DNA from: Thelonectria olida
Taxonomy: Eukaryota > Ascomycota > Sordariomycetes > Hypocreales > Nectriaceae
Reading direction: 5' to 3'
NCBI GenBank assembly: GCA_020736575.1
Contig: JAGPYM010000002.1
Location: forward strand, 496,001-560,000
Length of the DNA: 64,000 bases
Numbering within the stretch: position 1 is the first letter of the stretch; each line of letters starts with the position of its first letter. Below are positions 34,953 to 47,639 of this stretch, in pieces. The notes under the pieces are model-generated. The model saw only the letters and a list, made by a program, of their open reading frames with translations, was not told the origin of the DNA and ran no database searches. Made by a program: the position numbers and the translations under genes.

Positions 34953-36432
34953 ATGGGCAGCGGACAGAGCTCCCCCGCGAAAGCGTGTCTTGACGCCATC
35001 TGCGGCAACCGCACCGGCTGCGTCGCATATCCAAACAACCCTCTGTACCAGATCTCATGGGTAAAGCCCTACAACCTCGAGATTCCTGTTGTTCCCGCAG
35101 CTGTTCTGCGACCTGATAACGCACAAGATGTCGCCGATGCGGTGAAGTGCGCCCAAGAGAACGGGATCAAGGTGCAAGCCAAGTCGGGAGGTCATTCATA
35201 CGGAAACTTTGGACTTGGAGGAGATGGTGAACTTGCAATTGACCTGGTCAACCTCAAGGGCTTCGGCATGAATGAGACAACTTGGCAGGCCACTGTCGGT
35301 GGCGGAATGCACTTGGGAGAGTTGGATCAGTATCTGCACAAGAACGGGGGACGAGCGATGGCTCACGGGACATGTCCTGGCGTGGGCATCGGAGGCCACG
35401 CGACGATTGTGAGTTTGATCTGGGTAGAACATGTCGTAAGACTAACACAAATTCCAGGGAGGTCTTGGCCCAATGTCCCGAATGTGGGGGAGTGCCCTAG
35501 ATCACGTCGTCGAGGTAGAAGTAGTCACGGCCGATGGCGAGATCAAACGAGCAAGCGAGACGGAAAACAACGACCTCTTCTGGGCGATCCGCGGTGCTGG
35601 AGGCAGCTTTGGCATCGTCACCGAGTTTGTTGTCAAGACGCATCCGGAGCCCGGAGACGTTGTCGAGTACACCTACAGCGTGTCGTTTGGATCTCAGTCT
35701 GAAATGGCATCCATATACCAGCAGTGGCAAGACTTGATTGGGGACCCCGACATGGATAGGCGTTTCTCGTCGCTATTCATTGCCCAGCGACTTGGGGTGC
35801 TTATTACAGGAACCTTTTATGGAACCGAAGAGGAGTACACTGCATCAGGCATCCCAAGCAAGATGCCCGGAGGAGGCAAGAATGGGACTGGGACGGGGTT
35901 TCAATTGAAGGACTGGCTCGGCAGTCTCGCGCACCAGGCCGAGATGGAATTCATGTATCTCAGCGGCTTGCCTTCACACTTCTACAGCAAGTCACTTACG
36001 TTCCGAGAGGAGGATCTACTATCCGACAACACCATCACCGACCTCTTTACTTACATGGATAACGAGGGCGACAAGTCGCTCCTGTGGGCCATCATCTTCA
36101 ACTCGGAGGGCGGAGCCATGGCGGACACGGCGACGGAGGCCACGGCGTACCCACATCGGGACAAGGTGATGATGTACCAATCATACGGACTCGGCGCACT
36201 GGGGGTTCCGGACAAGATGCGCAAGTACTTGGACGGTGTTCACGAGAAGATCCAAGGCGGGGCGCCGGAAGCCCTGTCAACATATGCTGGGTACATCGAC
36301 ACGAGCATTGACAGAGAGGCGGCTCAGAAGCTATACTGGGCAGGCCAGCTGCCAAGGTTGAGGATGGTGAAGAAGAAGTGGGATCCGGAGGATGTGTTTC
36401 GGAACCCGCAGAGCGTCGAGCCGGCGGAATGA
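34953..36432 (+). CDS. Berberine-bridge-type FAD oxidase (gluco-oligosaccharide oxidase-like)
   Basis: Two exons, 34953-35408 and 35458-36432, with a 49-nt intron (GTGAGT, ACTAAC branch, CCAG) in phase 0 give 476 aa. The PP-loop region has KSGGHSYGN with His81, and GTCPGVGIGGH has Cys141; these are the two residues that tie FAD covalently in the BBE/GOOX family. Then come GAGGSFGIVTEF and a C-terminal BBE motif region (KKKWDPEDVFRNPQS). These enzymes oxidise sugars or alkaloid-type substrates with O2, giving H2O2. Fungal oligosaccharide oxidases are usually secreted, but this one starts MGSGQSS, with no signal peptide and an N-myristoylation-like MGxxxS motif. The preceding gene is a catalase. 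Confidence 0.9.
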
Positions 36433-38333
36433 AGGCCAATGGGTTTGACTGGTAATTCAAGTATGGCTGAGCCGAGACGCGATGCCGGACCATGCCGTCG
36501 AAGCTCCGACGAATGCCGTCCCACCCCGAGCGAGACAGGGCCAGGAGAATGGAGATGGACAGGGGCTCCTTAATTAATTCAAGACGAGCAAAGATAACGA
36601 TGTATTGGAACAGCCTCATCATTGGACAATTGGCGTGTCCCCGCAGATCTGATCGTGTCTTTGATTGACAAGTTGACATTGAAGTTGCGGGGGAAACGAG
36701 TCAACGACATGGTCGGGCGCGCCCATGGTGGGGCCGTCTTCCCCGTGACGCCCTTTTGGGGTTATTCAAAGCGGGGGACGGCTAGTTATTCTCGAAGGAA
36801 TTGTCTTAGTTGGAAGGCTCAAGCGAACAGTGAGGGGCAGGGCGTGTCCACTCGAGCTGGTTGTCGACCTGCTGTTGGCTGTATTCGGAGGCAGGGAGTG
36901 GCAGGGCGCCCGAGGGCGTCGAAGGGAGCAAGTTGACAGGCTGTTACAAGCCCAGTTCTGTCGTGTTGCATGCACGCTGCGGGAGAATCGCAACGGACAA
37001 AGCATTGGAGATAAGGATGAGGCCCTGATTATTCGAGGACATGATGTTCCGTCCAAGGGGCGTATTCACTGACACCAGAATACAGTGTCCGGGTACTCGC
37101 TGTAAGTCATGATGGTAGCAGACAGTCATGGCCAGAGCTCCATGTCCTCAACTACCGACGGTGTGTCCCCAATGCGCCAACAGCCAATCCTCTAATTCCA
37201 TTACCATACAACCGTCCTCGTGAACACGTCCGGTGTCTCCTCTCGGCGTGTCCCGGCCAGATTCGGCACAAGCTTCCCCAATCTCCGTCCCCCGCCTCCG
37301 CCTCCGGCCCTTTGCTTCTAACGCGCCCGCCGCTCACCTACCGCATTTGCGATAAGGACGCAGAGAGCTTCATTGTCTTGCTTTGCACTATTACATAGAC
37401 GTTAGGTAAGGATGTGACTTTGCGGGGCAAACAAAACCCAGCCGTCCCAGGTTGACTTTCTTGTCAATCTTTCCTCTGACATCTTACAACAAAGACGACG
37501 ACTCCTTACCTTAACAGCCATCCCCCTCCCTCATTGGATCGTCTCTTTGAGTTTGCATGGCTATTTAGACTTGCGGCATCCTTTCACACCTGAAGCTATT
37601 CACACTTCACCAACCCTCAGTACCTAGGTAAGGTAACTAACTGACCCTCGTACCCTTGTCCAGTAACACCACTCACCACAACCGTGGTGTCTTGGTTGTC
37701 TGACTATCAACTTGTTACCCCTTCTGTCCTCTACCACACATCCTGGCATATGTCCTCACTTACACGCTTACCAACACTCCTCGCCTCACCACCTACACTC
37801 TCATTACCAATATATCATCCAGCCTCACCTTGAGGCTCCATCCCCGTCTCCACTCATCAATCCTTTTACTCCGTTCACTCGCCATCGCTACGCTCAAATA
37901 CCACCTCACAAAACCCTGCCCCCGGCTGCGAGTGCCCATTTCATCTGCTGTTCGCCCACAAATCAGCACCCACTGTTGCCACTCCTCGTCTGATACCTTG
38001 ATATCCTCCTCTCTCCTCACGAGTCCTGTTCCCCGACGCTCCATTCGATACCACTTCGTCCGAACTGCACCTCCCCCAAGTTCGCCGCACAAGAGCTCGG
38101 AATGCCCCTGGTTCCGGTTCCTCAGTTCCACCCAGTTAATTCCCGTCCCCAGCTCCCGTGCTGCTAGAGCCCCTCAACCGCGTGCAGTGTGCGCTAAGCG
38201 ATGCCCATGACCCCTCCCGACTTACATCCCTCCCCCCGTCATTGCCCCTCCCACGTCGTCCCAAATCGCCAATGATGGAATTATCCACGGCCAGGAGTGC
38301 TGATACAGTGCCCACACAGAGTCCCATCGAACA
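36433..38333. other. Intergenic with ThDP-enzyme promoter
   Basis: No gene recognised. From 37.4 to 38.3 kb the plus strand is strongly C/T-rich, as in many fungal promoters and leaders before a highly expressed gene. Confidence 0.5.
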
Positions 38334-40421
38334 ATGGCCATCATGCTCCAGCGTGCCGGGTCCGCAGCCCTGCGTAGATATAACAAGAGTCTCGCCGCTG
38401 CCGTGCTCGCTCGTGGGGGTCGTTCGGTCTCTTCTCTAACATCGACGGCCAGGGACTTCCAGATTGCTGCGGGCCCTTCAACGACAGCCATTTCTCAACC
38501 GTCACCAAGAGGACTCATTGCTCGTCCGTACTCAACCGCAAATCCCAAAATGTATACCGCTTCGTTTGCCTTCTTTGAGGCTATTTGGGAGGCCGGCATT
38601 ACCCATTGCTTTGTCAACTTGGGGTCCGACCATCCCAGCATTATTGAGGCCATGGTCAAGGGCCAGCGTGAAGCAAAGGGCAACTTTCCTCGCATTATCA
38701 CCTGTCCTAACGAGGTAAGCTTAACTGATGCATGTCCAAATGTGTTTTGAATGGGTAGACTAATGTTTTTATAGATGGTCGCCATGTCAATGGCAGATGG
38801 CTATGCTCGATTGACCGGCAAGCCTCAGTGTGTAATTGTCCATGTTGATGTCGGCACCCAAGGTCTAGGAGCCGCCGTGCACAACTCCTCAACAGGCCGA
38901 GCCCCCGTCTTGGTGTTTGCCGGTCTTTCTCCCTTTACCATCGAGGGCGAGCTGCGAGGAAGCCGTACCGAGTACATCCACTGGATCCAGGATGTCCCCG
39001 ACCAGAAGCAAATTGTTTCGCAGTACTGCCGCTACTCGGGCGAGATTAAGACGGGAACCAACGTCAAGCAGATGGTCAACCGAGCTCTCCAGTTTGCCAC
39101 ATCTGGCCCCCAGGGTCCCGTTTATCTGTGCGGTGCCCGAGAGGTCATGGAGGCTGACATTACCCCTTACTCCCTAAAGCAGGAGCATTGGGATCCCGTT
39201 GAGCTCGGCGGCCTGCCCAAGAGCGCCGTTGACAAGATTGCCGAGGCGCTGGCTGGTGCCAAGGAGCCCCTTCTCATCACTGGCTACGGCGGCCGAAACC
39301 AGAAGCTTCCTCCCGCTTTGGTAGAGCTCGCCAACACGGTCAAGGGCCTGCGAGTGCTCGACACCGGCGGCAGCGACATGTGTTTCCCCGCTGATCACCC
39401 TGCCTGGTTGGGTCTCAAGTTCGGCGCCGACGATGCCATCACCACGGCCGATACCATCATTGTACTCGACTGCGACGTGCCATGGATCAACACTCGCTGC
39501 CATCCTCGCGAGGACGCCAAGATCTTCCACATCGATGTCGACCCTCTCAAGCAGCAAATGCCTGTCTTTTACATCCAGTCCGACGGCCGCTACCGCGCCG
39601 ATGCCCTGACATCTGTCGAGCAGATCACCACTGCCCTGAAGGCCCCTGAATTGGCCAGCACGCTAGAGGCCAGCAACGATGCGTCGTTCGAGAAGGTTGT
39701 CGAGGCTTACAATGCCAAGCTGGCGGCCATCGCCAAGGCCGCCGAGCCCCTCGAGGACGGCACCTTTGGAACCGGCCATCTCTGCCGGGTGCTCAAGGAC
39801 GTGTGCCCCGAGGACACCATCTGGGCCATCGAGGCCGTGACGAACACTGGATTCGTGCACGACAACCTGCAGCCCAAGATCCCCGGCTCGTGGATCAACT
39901 GCGGCGGCGGCGGTCTCGGCTGGTCTGGCGGTGGTGCGCTGGGCATCAAGCTCGCTACGAATGCCGAGAACGGGGGCAAGGGTAAGTTTGTGGTGCAGAT
40001 TGTGGGAGACGGAACCTACCTGTTCACAGTGCCGGGAAGTGTATACTGGATTTCGAAGAGATATAACATCCCAGTCCTGACTATTGTTCTAAACAACAAG
40101 GGTAAGTCGATCAGAGGGACCTCGCTGCAACTACGAAATAAGCATGCTAACGGAACGATAGGATGGAACGCTCCTCGACGATCTCTGCTTCTGGTTCACC
40201 CCAACGGCCTCGGCTCTACGGCGTCAAACGAGGAGATTAACATCTCGTTTGATCCTGTGCCCGATTACTCTGGCATCGCCAAGGCGGCTGCTGGCGGCGA
40301 TATTCACGCGGCTCGCGTGGAGAAGACGGAAGACTTGGAGCGCGTATTGAAGGAGGCTGTTGCTCAAGTACAGGCCGGCCAGACTGCGGTGATCGATTGC
40401 AAGGTGGCGCCTGATTGTTAG
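38334..40421 (+). CDS. ThDP-dependent enzyme, acetolactate-synthase / decarboxylase family
   Basis: There are three exons: 38334-38714, 38775-40101 and 40162-40421. The product is 655 aa. Intron 1 (60 nt) falls directly after Glu127 of CPNE, the catalytic glutamate that activates ThDP. Intron 2 (60 nt) falls just after the ThDP/Mg motif, which runs from GDGTYLF to VLNNKG. The central domain binds no obvious FAD motif. The first ~70 residues are rich in Arg, Ser and Ala without acidic residues (QRAGSAALRRYNKSL, RGLIARPYS), like a mitochondrial targeting peptide. A second ATG (MYTASFAFFEA) would give a cytosolic form. The family includes acetolactate synthase, oxalyl-CoA decarboxylase and 2-hydroxyacyl-CoA lyase; the reaction here is not fixed. 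Confidence 0.88.
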
Positions 40422-42759
40422 AGGTTGAAATAATGAATTGATGAAGATAAAGAGAGTCAAAAAGAATAATACTTATCTAAAGGCATGATCTCCCTCAAGA
40501 TGGGATGTCATACTACGCTTGAAATGGGAGACGCTATTCATATCTTCTCTCCGTGCAAGGATACATTGGACCAGATTGTGGCAAAAGCGACAATCTTCTC
40601 CTCAAGCAATGTCTCAGACAGGCGTGAGGGGTAGCTGCGGGGTTGTCAAGTGATCGACTATCTCAGATGATTGACAACGGCTGGAGCTGTCGAGGAAATC
40701 ACTTCCTCATATGGTTGAGCTATTGACTAGGATCTGCACCCCATCATTGGTCCCTAGATCTGCTTTTGTTTCTCTCCCCTTCATAAGGGCAATATGGAAC
40801 ACATGGTCCGGATGAGGATGGCTCACGATTGCCACAGTAAGGTTATACGGACATAAGTATCGCATCCTCGCAGATGTCCGATGGGTTGGAACGGACTTGC
40901 CCGTCAACTTCTCTCTCTTTTCATGGCGTCTTCTTTTCCTCGGCTCAGGTCGCTATGTTGATGGCGCCCAAGTATCGCCATTTCATGTAAAGCGAGCTGT
41001 AAAGTAACGCATAATTGCTTGCCAAGCCGCGCGCTATGGCTAAGACATCCCAAGACACGACGATCCGAGACAATCTCCAAAGTAAGACGAAACCTGTTAA
41101 CAACGCATGACACGACGGATGCGAACTTCTCCAACCACCAACACACGTTGGGGGACTTGTGCCACCGCCGGGTCTGGCTAGTGTTGTGTTCTAGATGGCC
41201 CGAATGAGTGGGATGATGTTTACCTAGATACCACCTTGTCATTATATCTATAAATTGAATCCACCAGTTATGGTAACATGGCCAACGCCGGATCTGCACC
41301 GTTAAACGAGGAAGCAGGGTATCGTGAGATTGACGGATGCGGGACACTTCAGCAAAGTTGAAGCAGTGACGCGGCAGCCGGAGAGAGTTGAGCTGTCTCG
41401 TTTCGTCCGATATCAAGCCTCGAAATCATGTCAACGTCTTGGCCGCAAACACGAGACCTAAATTAATAGTTCAAGGTCATGTGAAGTTGTGTCCGCGCAG
41501 GATTGGATCTCATCCCCATTGAACCATGGAGGTCGGCCCGTCCAACCAGGTCTGGCCTGCACCCGCTGTAAATTAGCGGTCGTCTTAGACGGGGCCGCGG
41601 TCGATCCCCTGCAATCTGGGCGGCTCTAATGAAGGGGATCAGACGACACTTGCTTCCGCGAAATAGGATAATAAGATGACTCGCGTACGTCTTCCATCGC
41701 ATTGTGTTTGGGGTTTTCAATCGATTGACGCCGAGATGATTTAAACCCTGGACACCCCTTCCGCGGTGCCTGGGCTGTTGTTGCTCGTGTTGTCCAGCCA
41801 TCCAGGTCTATCGGAAACCCCAAGCGGACGGGAACCAACAACCTAGACAATGGAGATCTGTTAAAGAGGAACAAAGTCTGTTGCAAGCCCAGACTAAGCC
41901 CCCTTCCAATAAGCTTCTATCTGGAAGAACAAAGCTAACAAGCATTCCTGCCATTAGCTCTACTTAATCACGTATCTGGAAGACTTGCAGTTGCCGGTCC
42001 AAAGGGACGGCCGAGCCGGGAAGCAGGAACTGAAGCCTTATTAAGCCGGGCATCCATTAAGGCAGGCACTTTTTGGAGCACCGGACCTTCTGAGCACCTT
42101 CCCGTCGGGAGCACCTCCCTCCGCACCACGTGCCGCGCTCGCCGCCTCACCGTCAACAACAAAACACGGCGGCTCTCCTCCAACCTTTGCAATCTAGAAT
42201 CACCACCAGACGAAACACCCATTGGATCATCTTATTACTTGGTTTATTTTTCTCTTTCACTCTTCAAGATTATTCTCTTCTGTCCTTTTTGTCGCTTTTC
42301 CCTTATCTCCACCGTCCCCTCATTGTCTCAAATCGTATCGATCTGCGAAGCCCCCGCCATCGCTAATTTGAACCACCTCGGATGACGTCTGGTCAACTGT
42401 TGCCGGTGCTCAACATCAATCGACTTGGGTGAACAAGACCTGCCCATTCAACACCCGCATCGAACGTCTCCCATCGGCTTCAATTGCTCCGGCGCTTCAA
42501 GGACCAGGGCCACTAGTCGTCCCACTCCCGTCTGGCGAGGTTTGCGCTCGCAAAAAAAAGAACCAACTTTGCCCCACGATAAACGAGTACCCCGCCGTCA
42601 CGCGCGCGTTCCGTTCTTCCAGAAGTCTCAAGCGACGAAATTATGAAAAGCGGCGAATCGGATCTTCTCGAGCGTCTATTCCTCCTCCAAAGGTTGAGGC
42701 GCGTCAACGACTGCATCTCGTAAAGGGCTGCTTCTCCGCCCTGCCATTGTCTTTCAGTC
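40422..42759. other. Intergenic, PREG-like cyclin promoter and leader
   Basis: No gene recognised in 2.3 kb. The last 700 bp are C/T-rich and probably hold the promoter and a long 5' leader of the cyclin gene. A palindromic CACGTG lies at 42127-42132. Confidence 0.5.
42127..42132. promoter_or_regulatory. CACGTG E-box upstream of the PHO80/PREG-like cyclin
   Basis: CACGTG is the core site of Pho4/NUC-1 bHLH factors. It lies 628 bp before the start codon of a cyclin that inhibits this pathway. Such a hexamer is expected by chance about every 4 kb, so the link is weak. Confidence 0.3.
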
Positions 42760-43833
42760 ATGGCCAACCAACCCTCTGCGGACGGAACGACTGAGAACCA
42801 CCACTCCAAACCCCCGAGCGACTTGCAACACCACAACTCGAACGAATCCGCGCATCCTCCATTGCCCTCGCCCCCTGTGCCCTCGTCCGATCCTCACCTC
42901 GCCTCCGAAAGTGGAAATTCCAGCGCCGAGATGCCTGCCAACATTGAACATGCCATCTCCAAGATGGCGCCATCCGAGGCGCTCACGTTGCTGAGTGCGA
43001 ATCTCGAGCTGCTTGTCAGATTGACGGGGGACGTCCCCCCGACGCCTCCTCCCAAATCGCCAACTGTGCCTCACATGAGCGGCATGCAAGCCGAGAAAGA
43101 GAACATTGCGAGAACTCATTCGGATAAGAACCTGGCAAAGTTGCGAAAGCAGGCCGAACTCGAAGCCAGCAAGGAGAAGAAGGCGGCTCTAGAACCAAGG
43201 ATTCGGACGCAAGATGCATCTACGCCGAAGCATGGTGAGCCTCACAAGAACACCGAAGGCATTGATGGTGTACAACTTAAACAACCCTCGGCACCAACAT
43301 CGCCTGCAGCGAAGCCAACCCCATACATCATAATCGGAGCCGACTCGCAGCCTATCAATCTGCAGCATGGAGTCATTACGCGAAAGTTCTACAGCAAAAA
43401 CGAACCTCCAATCAGCATCAGCCAATATTTGATGCGCCTGCACCAATTCTGCCCCATGAGCACAGCTGTGTACCTCGCTACCTCTCTATACATCCACCGA
43501 CTAGCCGTTGATGAGCGAGCCATCCCTGTCACGCGACTCAACGCGCATAGGCTTGTCCTTGCCGGACTACGTGTCGCGATGAAGGCGCTCGAGGATCAGT
43601 CCTACCCTCACAGCAAAATGTCCAAAGTGGGAGGAGTTAGCGAGGCCGAACTGGCCCGACTCGAGATTAGTTTCTGCTTCTTGGCAAACTTTGACCTTGT
43701 GGTCGACCTGAAGCGGTTGCAAAAGCACTGTGACAATTTGAAAGACGGCGCGGCCGGGCGAGCATTGGGTGACATAGGCACTCCGACACTTGTTCTTAAG
43801 AGACCTCGGGAGCGGGCTCAGCATGCAGTTTAA
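42760..43833 (+). CDS. PHO80/PREG-type cyclin
   Basis: A single exon of 357 aa. The first 180 residues are polar, Pro/Ser-rich and disordered (many TPPPKSP-like sites). They include a Lys/Glu-rich, possibly coiled segment (KLRKQAELEASKEKKAA). The cyclin box follows from about residue 200: ITRKFYSKNEPPISISQYL, RLHQFCP, YIHRL, HRLVLAGLRVAMK, and a LEISFCFLANFDL segment typical of the PHO80/Pcl6/7 group. In Neurospora the relative PREG works with the kinase PGOV to hold back the phosphate-starvation factor NUC-1. A similar role here is inferred from family. The N-terminal SP/TP sites would suit regulation by phosphorylation. Confidence 0.9.
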   Translation: MANQPSADGTTENHHSKPPSDLQHHNSNESAHPPLPSPPVPSSDPHLASESGNSSAEMPANIEHAISKMAPSEALTLLSANLELLVRLTGDVPPTPPPKSPTVPHMSGMQAEKENIARTHSDKNLAKLRKQAELEASKEKKAALEPRIRTQDASTPKHGEPHKNTEGIDGVQLKQPSAPTSPAAKPTPYIIIGADSQPINLQHGVITRKFYSKNEPPISISQYLMRLHQFCPMSTAVYLATSLYIHRLAVDERAIPVTRLNAHRLVLAGLRVAMKALEDQSYPHSKMSKVGGVSEAELARLEISFCFLANFDLVVDLKRLQKHCDNLKDGAAGRALGDIGTPTLVLKRPRERAQHAV

Positions 43834-46800
43834 GGTGACTCAGTCACCGTACATACTTTACACAAGGGAGACCCCTTTTCTAACATACACGATCGCCTTG
43901 CATAGAGCAGGAGTTTTCCTCTCGGTATTTAAAACGAACAGGAGCAATGGAACAGCGGGATAGCCAGCGGTATTGGATAATGCACAGCACATATGGGTTG
44001 GGTCAAATTGATAGCATGGTTACAGGCAAGGCATTGTTTTTGGGCACGGCTGATACACGAAACAACGGACTACGATGTGGGAAGCGCGTTTTCGATACCC
44101 GGATTTGTCCAAGAATTGCACTTTATTTCAACTCACTCACGTGCATCTGTCTCTGGCGTTGCTATTCTTGGTCTTGTGAGTGCAGTGCGTCGGTGACCTG
44201 AGGAGAATCGTGCCAGAGCCAGTCAACTGGTATTGTGTGGAACGCAACATGGAACGATTCAAATATGGCCTTCATGAGGGCCTTTCTTTGGAGATAGGCA
44301 GCTTCTTAACCACAGCAGAACCGTTGGATTCAGTCCGACCCGACGTCAAATCGCAACTGCGTAGTACGCCAGTGCGAAATAAGGCCGATCAAAACGAGAA
44401 GCTACACCACCCTCGCTAATATTCACAGGTCCCGTGGATGTCTCAGCGTGTGGGGGGGTTGCACGATAACGTTGCAGTCGGGGCGGCGCGTTGCGAGTGG
44501 CATTTTCGGTGGGAGGTGTGGAAGGGGGGCCTATCTTGTAAGTGAGGAAGATGGGAGAAGAGGGAGGCGAGGCTGTGGGGAGAGGAGCTGATGGAGGCGA
44601 GGAGAGGGCCTGCTAGACTTGTTGATTTCGGACAATGTTTCAGTTGATGGATGTGAGGGATGGTCATGAGGACGGGGTGGTGGAGGTGAGGCATGGCGGT
44701 GAGTATGGGGGCTGGGCCTTGATGAGACAGGATTACGAGGTTTTGGACAGTGAGTAGGAGGCTATAGTAGCCAAGGAGGCGATAGGAGGGGGCAAGTTGA
44801 GTGAAGCGAAGGACGAGGCTATCGAGTGTGTCTCAGTCGAGTTCAATAGTCTTGTCGTGAGATGGTGTCGTCGTTGGCAGCAGGTTATGCAACCCAAAGC
44901 AACGCCATCGCCAACAGTGCAGCGCACATAATTATCACGGCATACTTGACATCATTCAACAGGTTCGTCATGGCGAAGCCACGGCGCACAGAAGCCTCAA
45001 CATCAGCCCTGCTGCTCGACTGGCCACTTACAACATCAACACCGACACCCAACACGAGCGAGCGCTGGGCTTGTACGACAGTACGACGCACCAAGGTCAG
45101 TCTCCCGGCAGGTCAACATTAGAAATCCCAAAAAGACAGCCAACACGACATCCAACGCCAAAAACAAGCCATCTACACCATGACTGCCCAATCACACCAC
45201 ATCCCGTTCCTAAACACAGTCACAGGACCACGAGCGAGATCGGGAGCCGTACGTCAAGGTGTCCGGGTGACTCCTGTCTCGGCACGGTCCAAGGCCTTGT
45301 CAACTGAAGCTGGGTTCGGGGACGGAAGTGGTGGTGGTGGGTTGCAGCGGGAGTTGCATGATGGAGGGGGCGTGTGCAGATTCCGGATGCCTTTTTTGAA
45401 TGCATTTGTGGGAAAGGGGACTTGGCTTGGGAATGGATGTGTTTTTGATAGATGTGCTAGTGGGCGGTCAAGTTTGCAGTAGTGAGGTCGTGAATGCGCA
45501 AGCGACGGGAGGGAGGAGAACCAACGGGCGCAGCAGTCGATGGAGAATGTCGTATTCCCAAGGCCGAGACCATGAGCTGTCGATGATCAACCCGAAACGA
45601 AACGATTCGCAAAGGCGAGATGCCAAGTTAGATGTTGTGCTGATGCTTCCTCGCCTTTCTCCAACTGCAGCCATTCAAGCGGCCCTGCTGCCTGGCAAGT
45701 CTGCAGCCCCTCCCCCGCACCACCACCAAAACCGCTTTCCCTTGTTGCCCTGCCTCGATCTGCCGAGGAACACATGATGAGCCAAGTCGCTTGATAGCCA
45801 GGTTTTGTCGGCAAAATGCAAAACAAGACAAGGACGGATGGAAGAAAAAAAACTTGTCATGTCATGCACGAGACGGGATTGCGCATTAGAGAGTCGGCCC
45901 CATGTGGGAACAGACCAAAGTCCCCTTTTTACACTTTGGAAGAAGCGTGGGGAGACTTCGATGGTGAGTCCTGGGCTCGTGATAAATAGGCAGTGGTTTT
46001 GGGGGAAGTGACTGAAAGCGGTTGCATTGGATGCGTATGGATGTTTGGATTGTTGATTGTTAATTGACGAACAATGGCTTGGGAGCGACTGACAAGTGCA
46101 TCATGTTGAATGGTTCTTGAGAATTGAATTGGGCGTAAAAGGGCTTGGTGAAGTCTCGCTACCACAGCTGGGAGCGATGAGAAAACACCACTCACTCACT
46201 TACACCCAACCTATTTCACCTATTTCACGGCATCGCGATTGCTCGAATGCCCTCACATCTCGGCCATTGCCATATCCGTACCTGCCTGCCTACATGGTCT
46301 CCCAGGTACGGGTCCATCAGGACTCACAATCCCGGGCCTACTGGACGACCATGTTTCATTTCCGCATGTCACGACCGATTGGCGATGGAGCACTGCATTC
46401 TCGAATCGAAGGCCCTTGGGCCCTCCAGGCTAATCACACTCGGTGCTGCAGCAGTGTGTCCCACAAGCCCAAGGCAGCCGTCCGTCGGCGGCAGTGGACA
46501 GAGCAGACAATGACGGAGTGTGGAAGTGCTGCGGCGTTGCGGCGCTGCCCCTCCTCGTCCTTCTCCAGTCTCTATCGATAAGACTGCGGGGCAAAAACCG
46601 ACCAAGGGGCGGGGTGAGTGTAGAGAATTGGCATCTTGGGGCAGTTAGCCCATCGATGGCTGCATTCTGGACTCGTCCGGTGTTGGATGGAGGCTTTGCG
46701 GCTGCTTATTCGTTCCAGTGAGTCACCGGTTACTGGTCAATGGGGCCACGATGAATTACGCGAGGTGAGAGAAGAGCAAAGAGAGTGATTGTTTGGAGGC

Positions 46801-47639
46801 TCTTATCGTGATGTAGAGTGTTGTGCAGGACTAAGCTCCGGCTTCGATCGCTTTGACTGCAATTTCTCTGACCTATAGTTACCTGGTGATTCAACTTTAT
46901 AGATGGAGCTCTTCTTGCTCCATTGTTATGAGACAAAAACACAATTCGGGAGTTCTTCTCGATCAGCTCAACGGGATCGGACAGCCTGGATGGTAGCTAA
47001 ACAATTAGAACCAGGATTTACAGGAAATGGCCGACCCTAAGATACACCAGCCTTAGCCGAAGCAGCTTGACCAGCTGATATTGATGCTATCGACAAAGTA
47101 GCTACCTAAGCTATCTATTTACTCCAGACCGAATTCGCAAATCGCTCCAAGACGTCTCGTGGGGTCCATGGCCAGGCAACCACAGCTGCTCCACCATCTG
47201 GGCTGAGTTGATGCCCCTCACCTCACCTCATCGATGCATGAAATTGCCCACAAACCAAGCTCAAACAATTTGTTTTTTCACTCAAAGCAAAAGATGAAGC
47301 TGGAACCATAAAGTGTTTTGAACTGTAACAAACTCCAATTCGGAATTGTTTTTTGGTAAATTTTTTGAGGTTTTCAGCTCATCAGCTTTGCTGCCAATGA
47401 GCCATAAGAGTCATAATAAGACAAAGTAAAAAGAAGCTCTCATATATCATGTACACTCCATCCAAAAATCAAATTGCCCGCTTGCCCATCCCATTGTTCG
47501 AGGCCTGTTTCCCGATAAATCCCAATGCCATGCCCAGAAACAAAGGAAAGAAATGTATACAAAAAGTACAGTGAAAGAGATCAACTGATCAACGCGCTCC
47601 AGCACACCCCCCTATTGCCAATTGGCCAATTTGGGCTGC
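43834..47639. other. Gene-poor 3.8-kb stretch
   Basis: No gene is supported with confidence. Two weak candidates are an ATG at 45180 in good context (CTACACCATGACT) opening a 100-codon Gly-rich frame, and a minus-strand piece at 44885-45094 that ends in a clean membrane helix. Neither could be placed in a family. Confidence 0.45.

Noticed and set aside
41570..41640. tRNA-like segment with GGTCGATCCCC
   Set aside because: No matching acceptor stem or anticodon arm could be formed.
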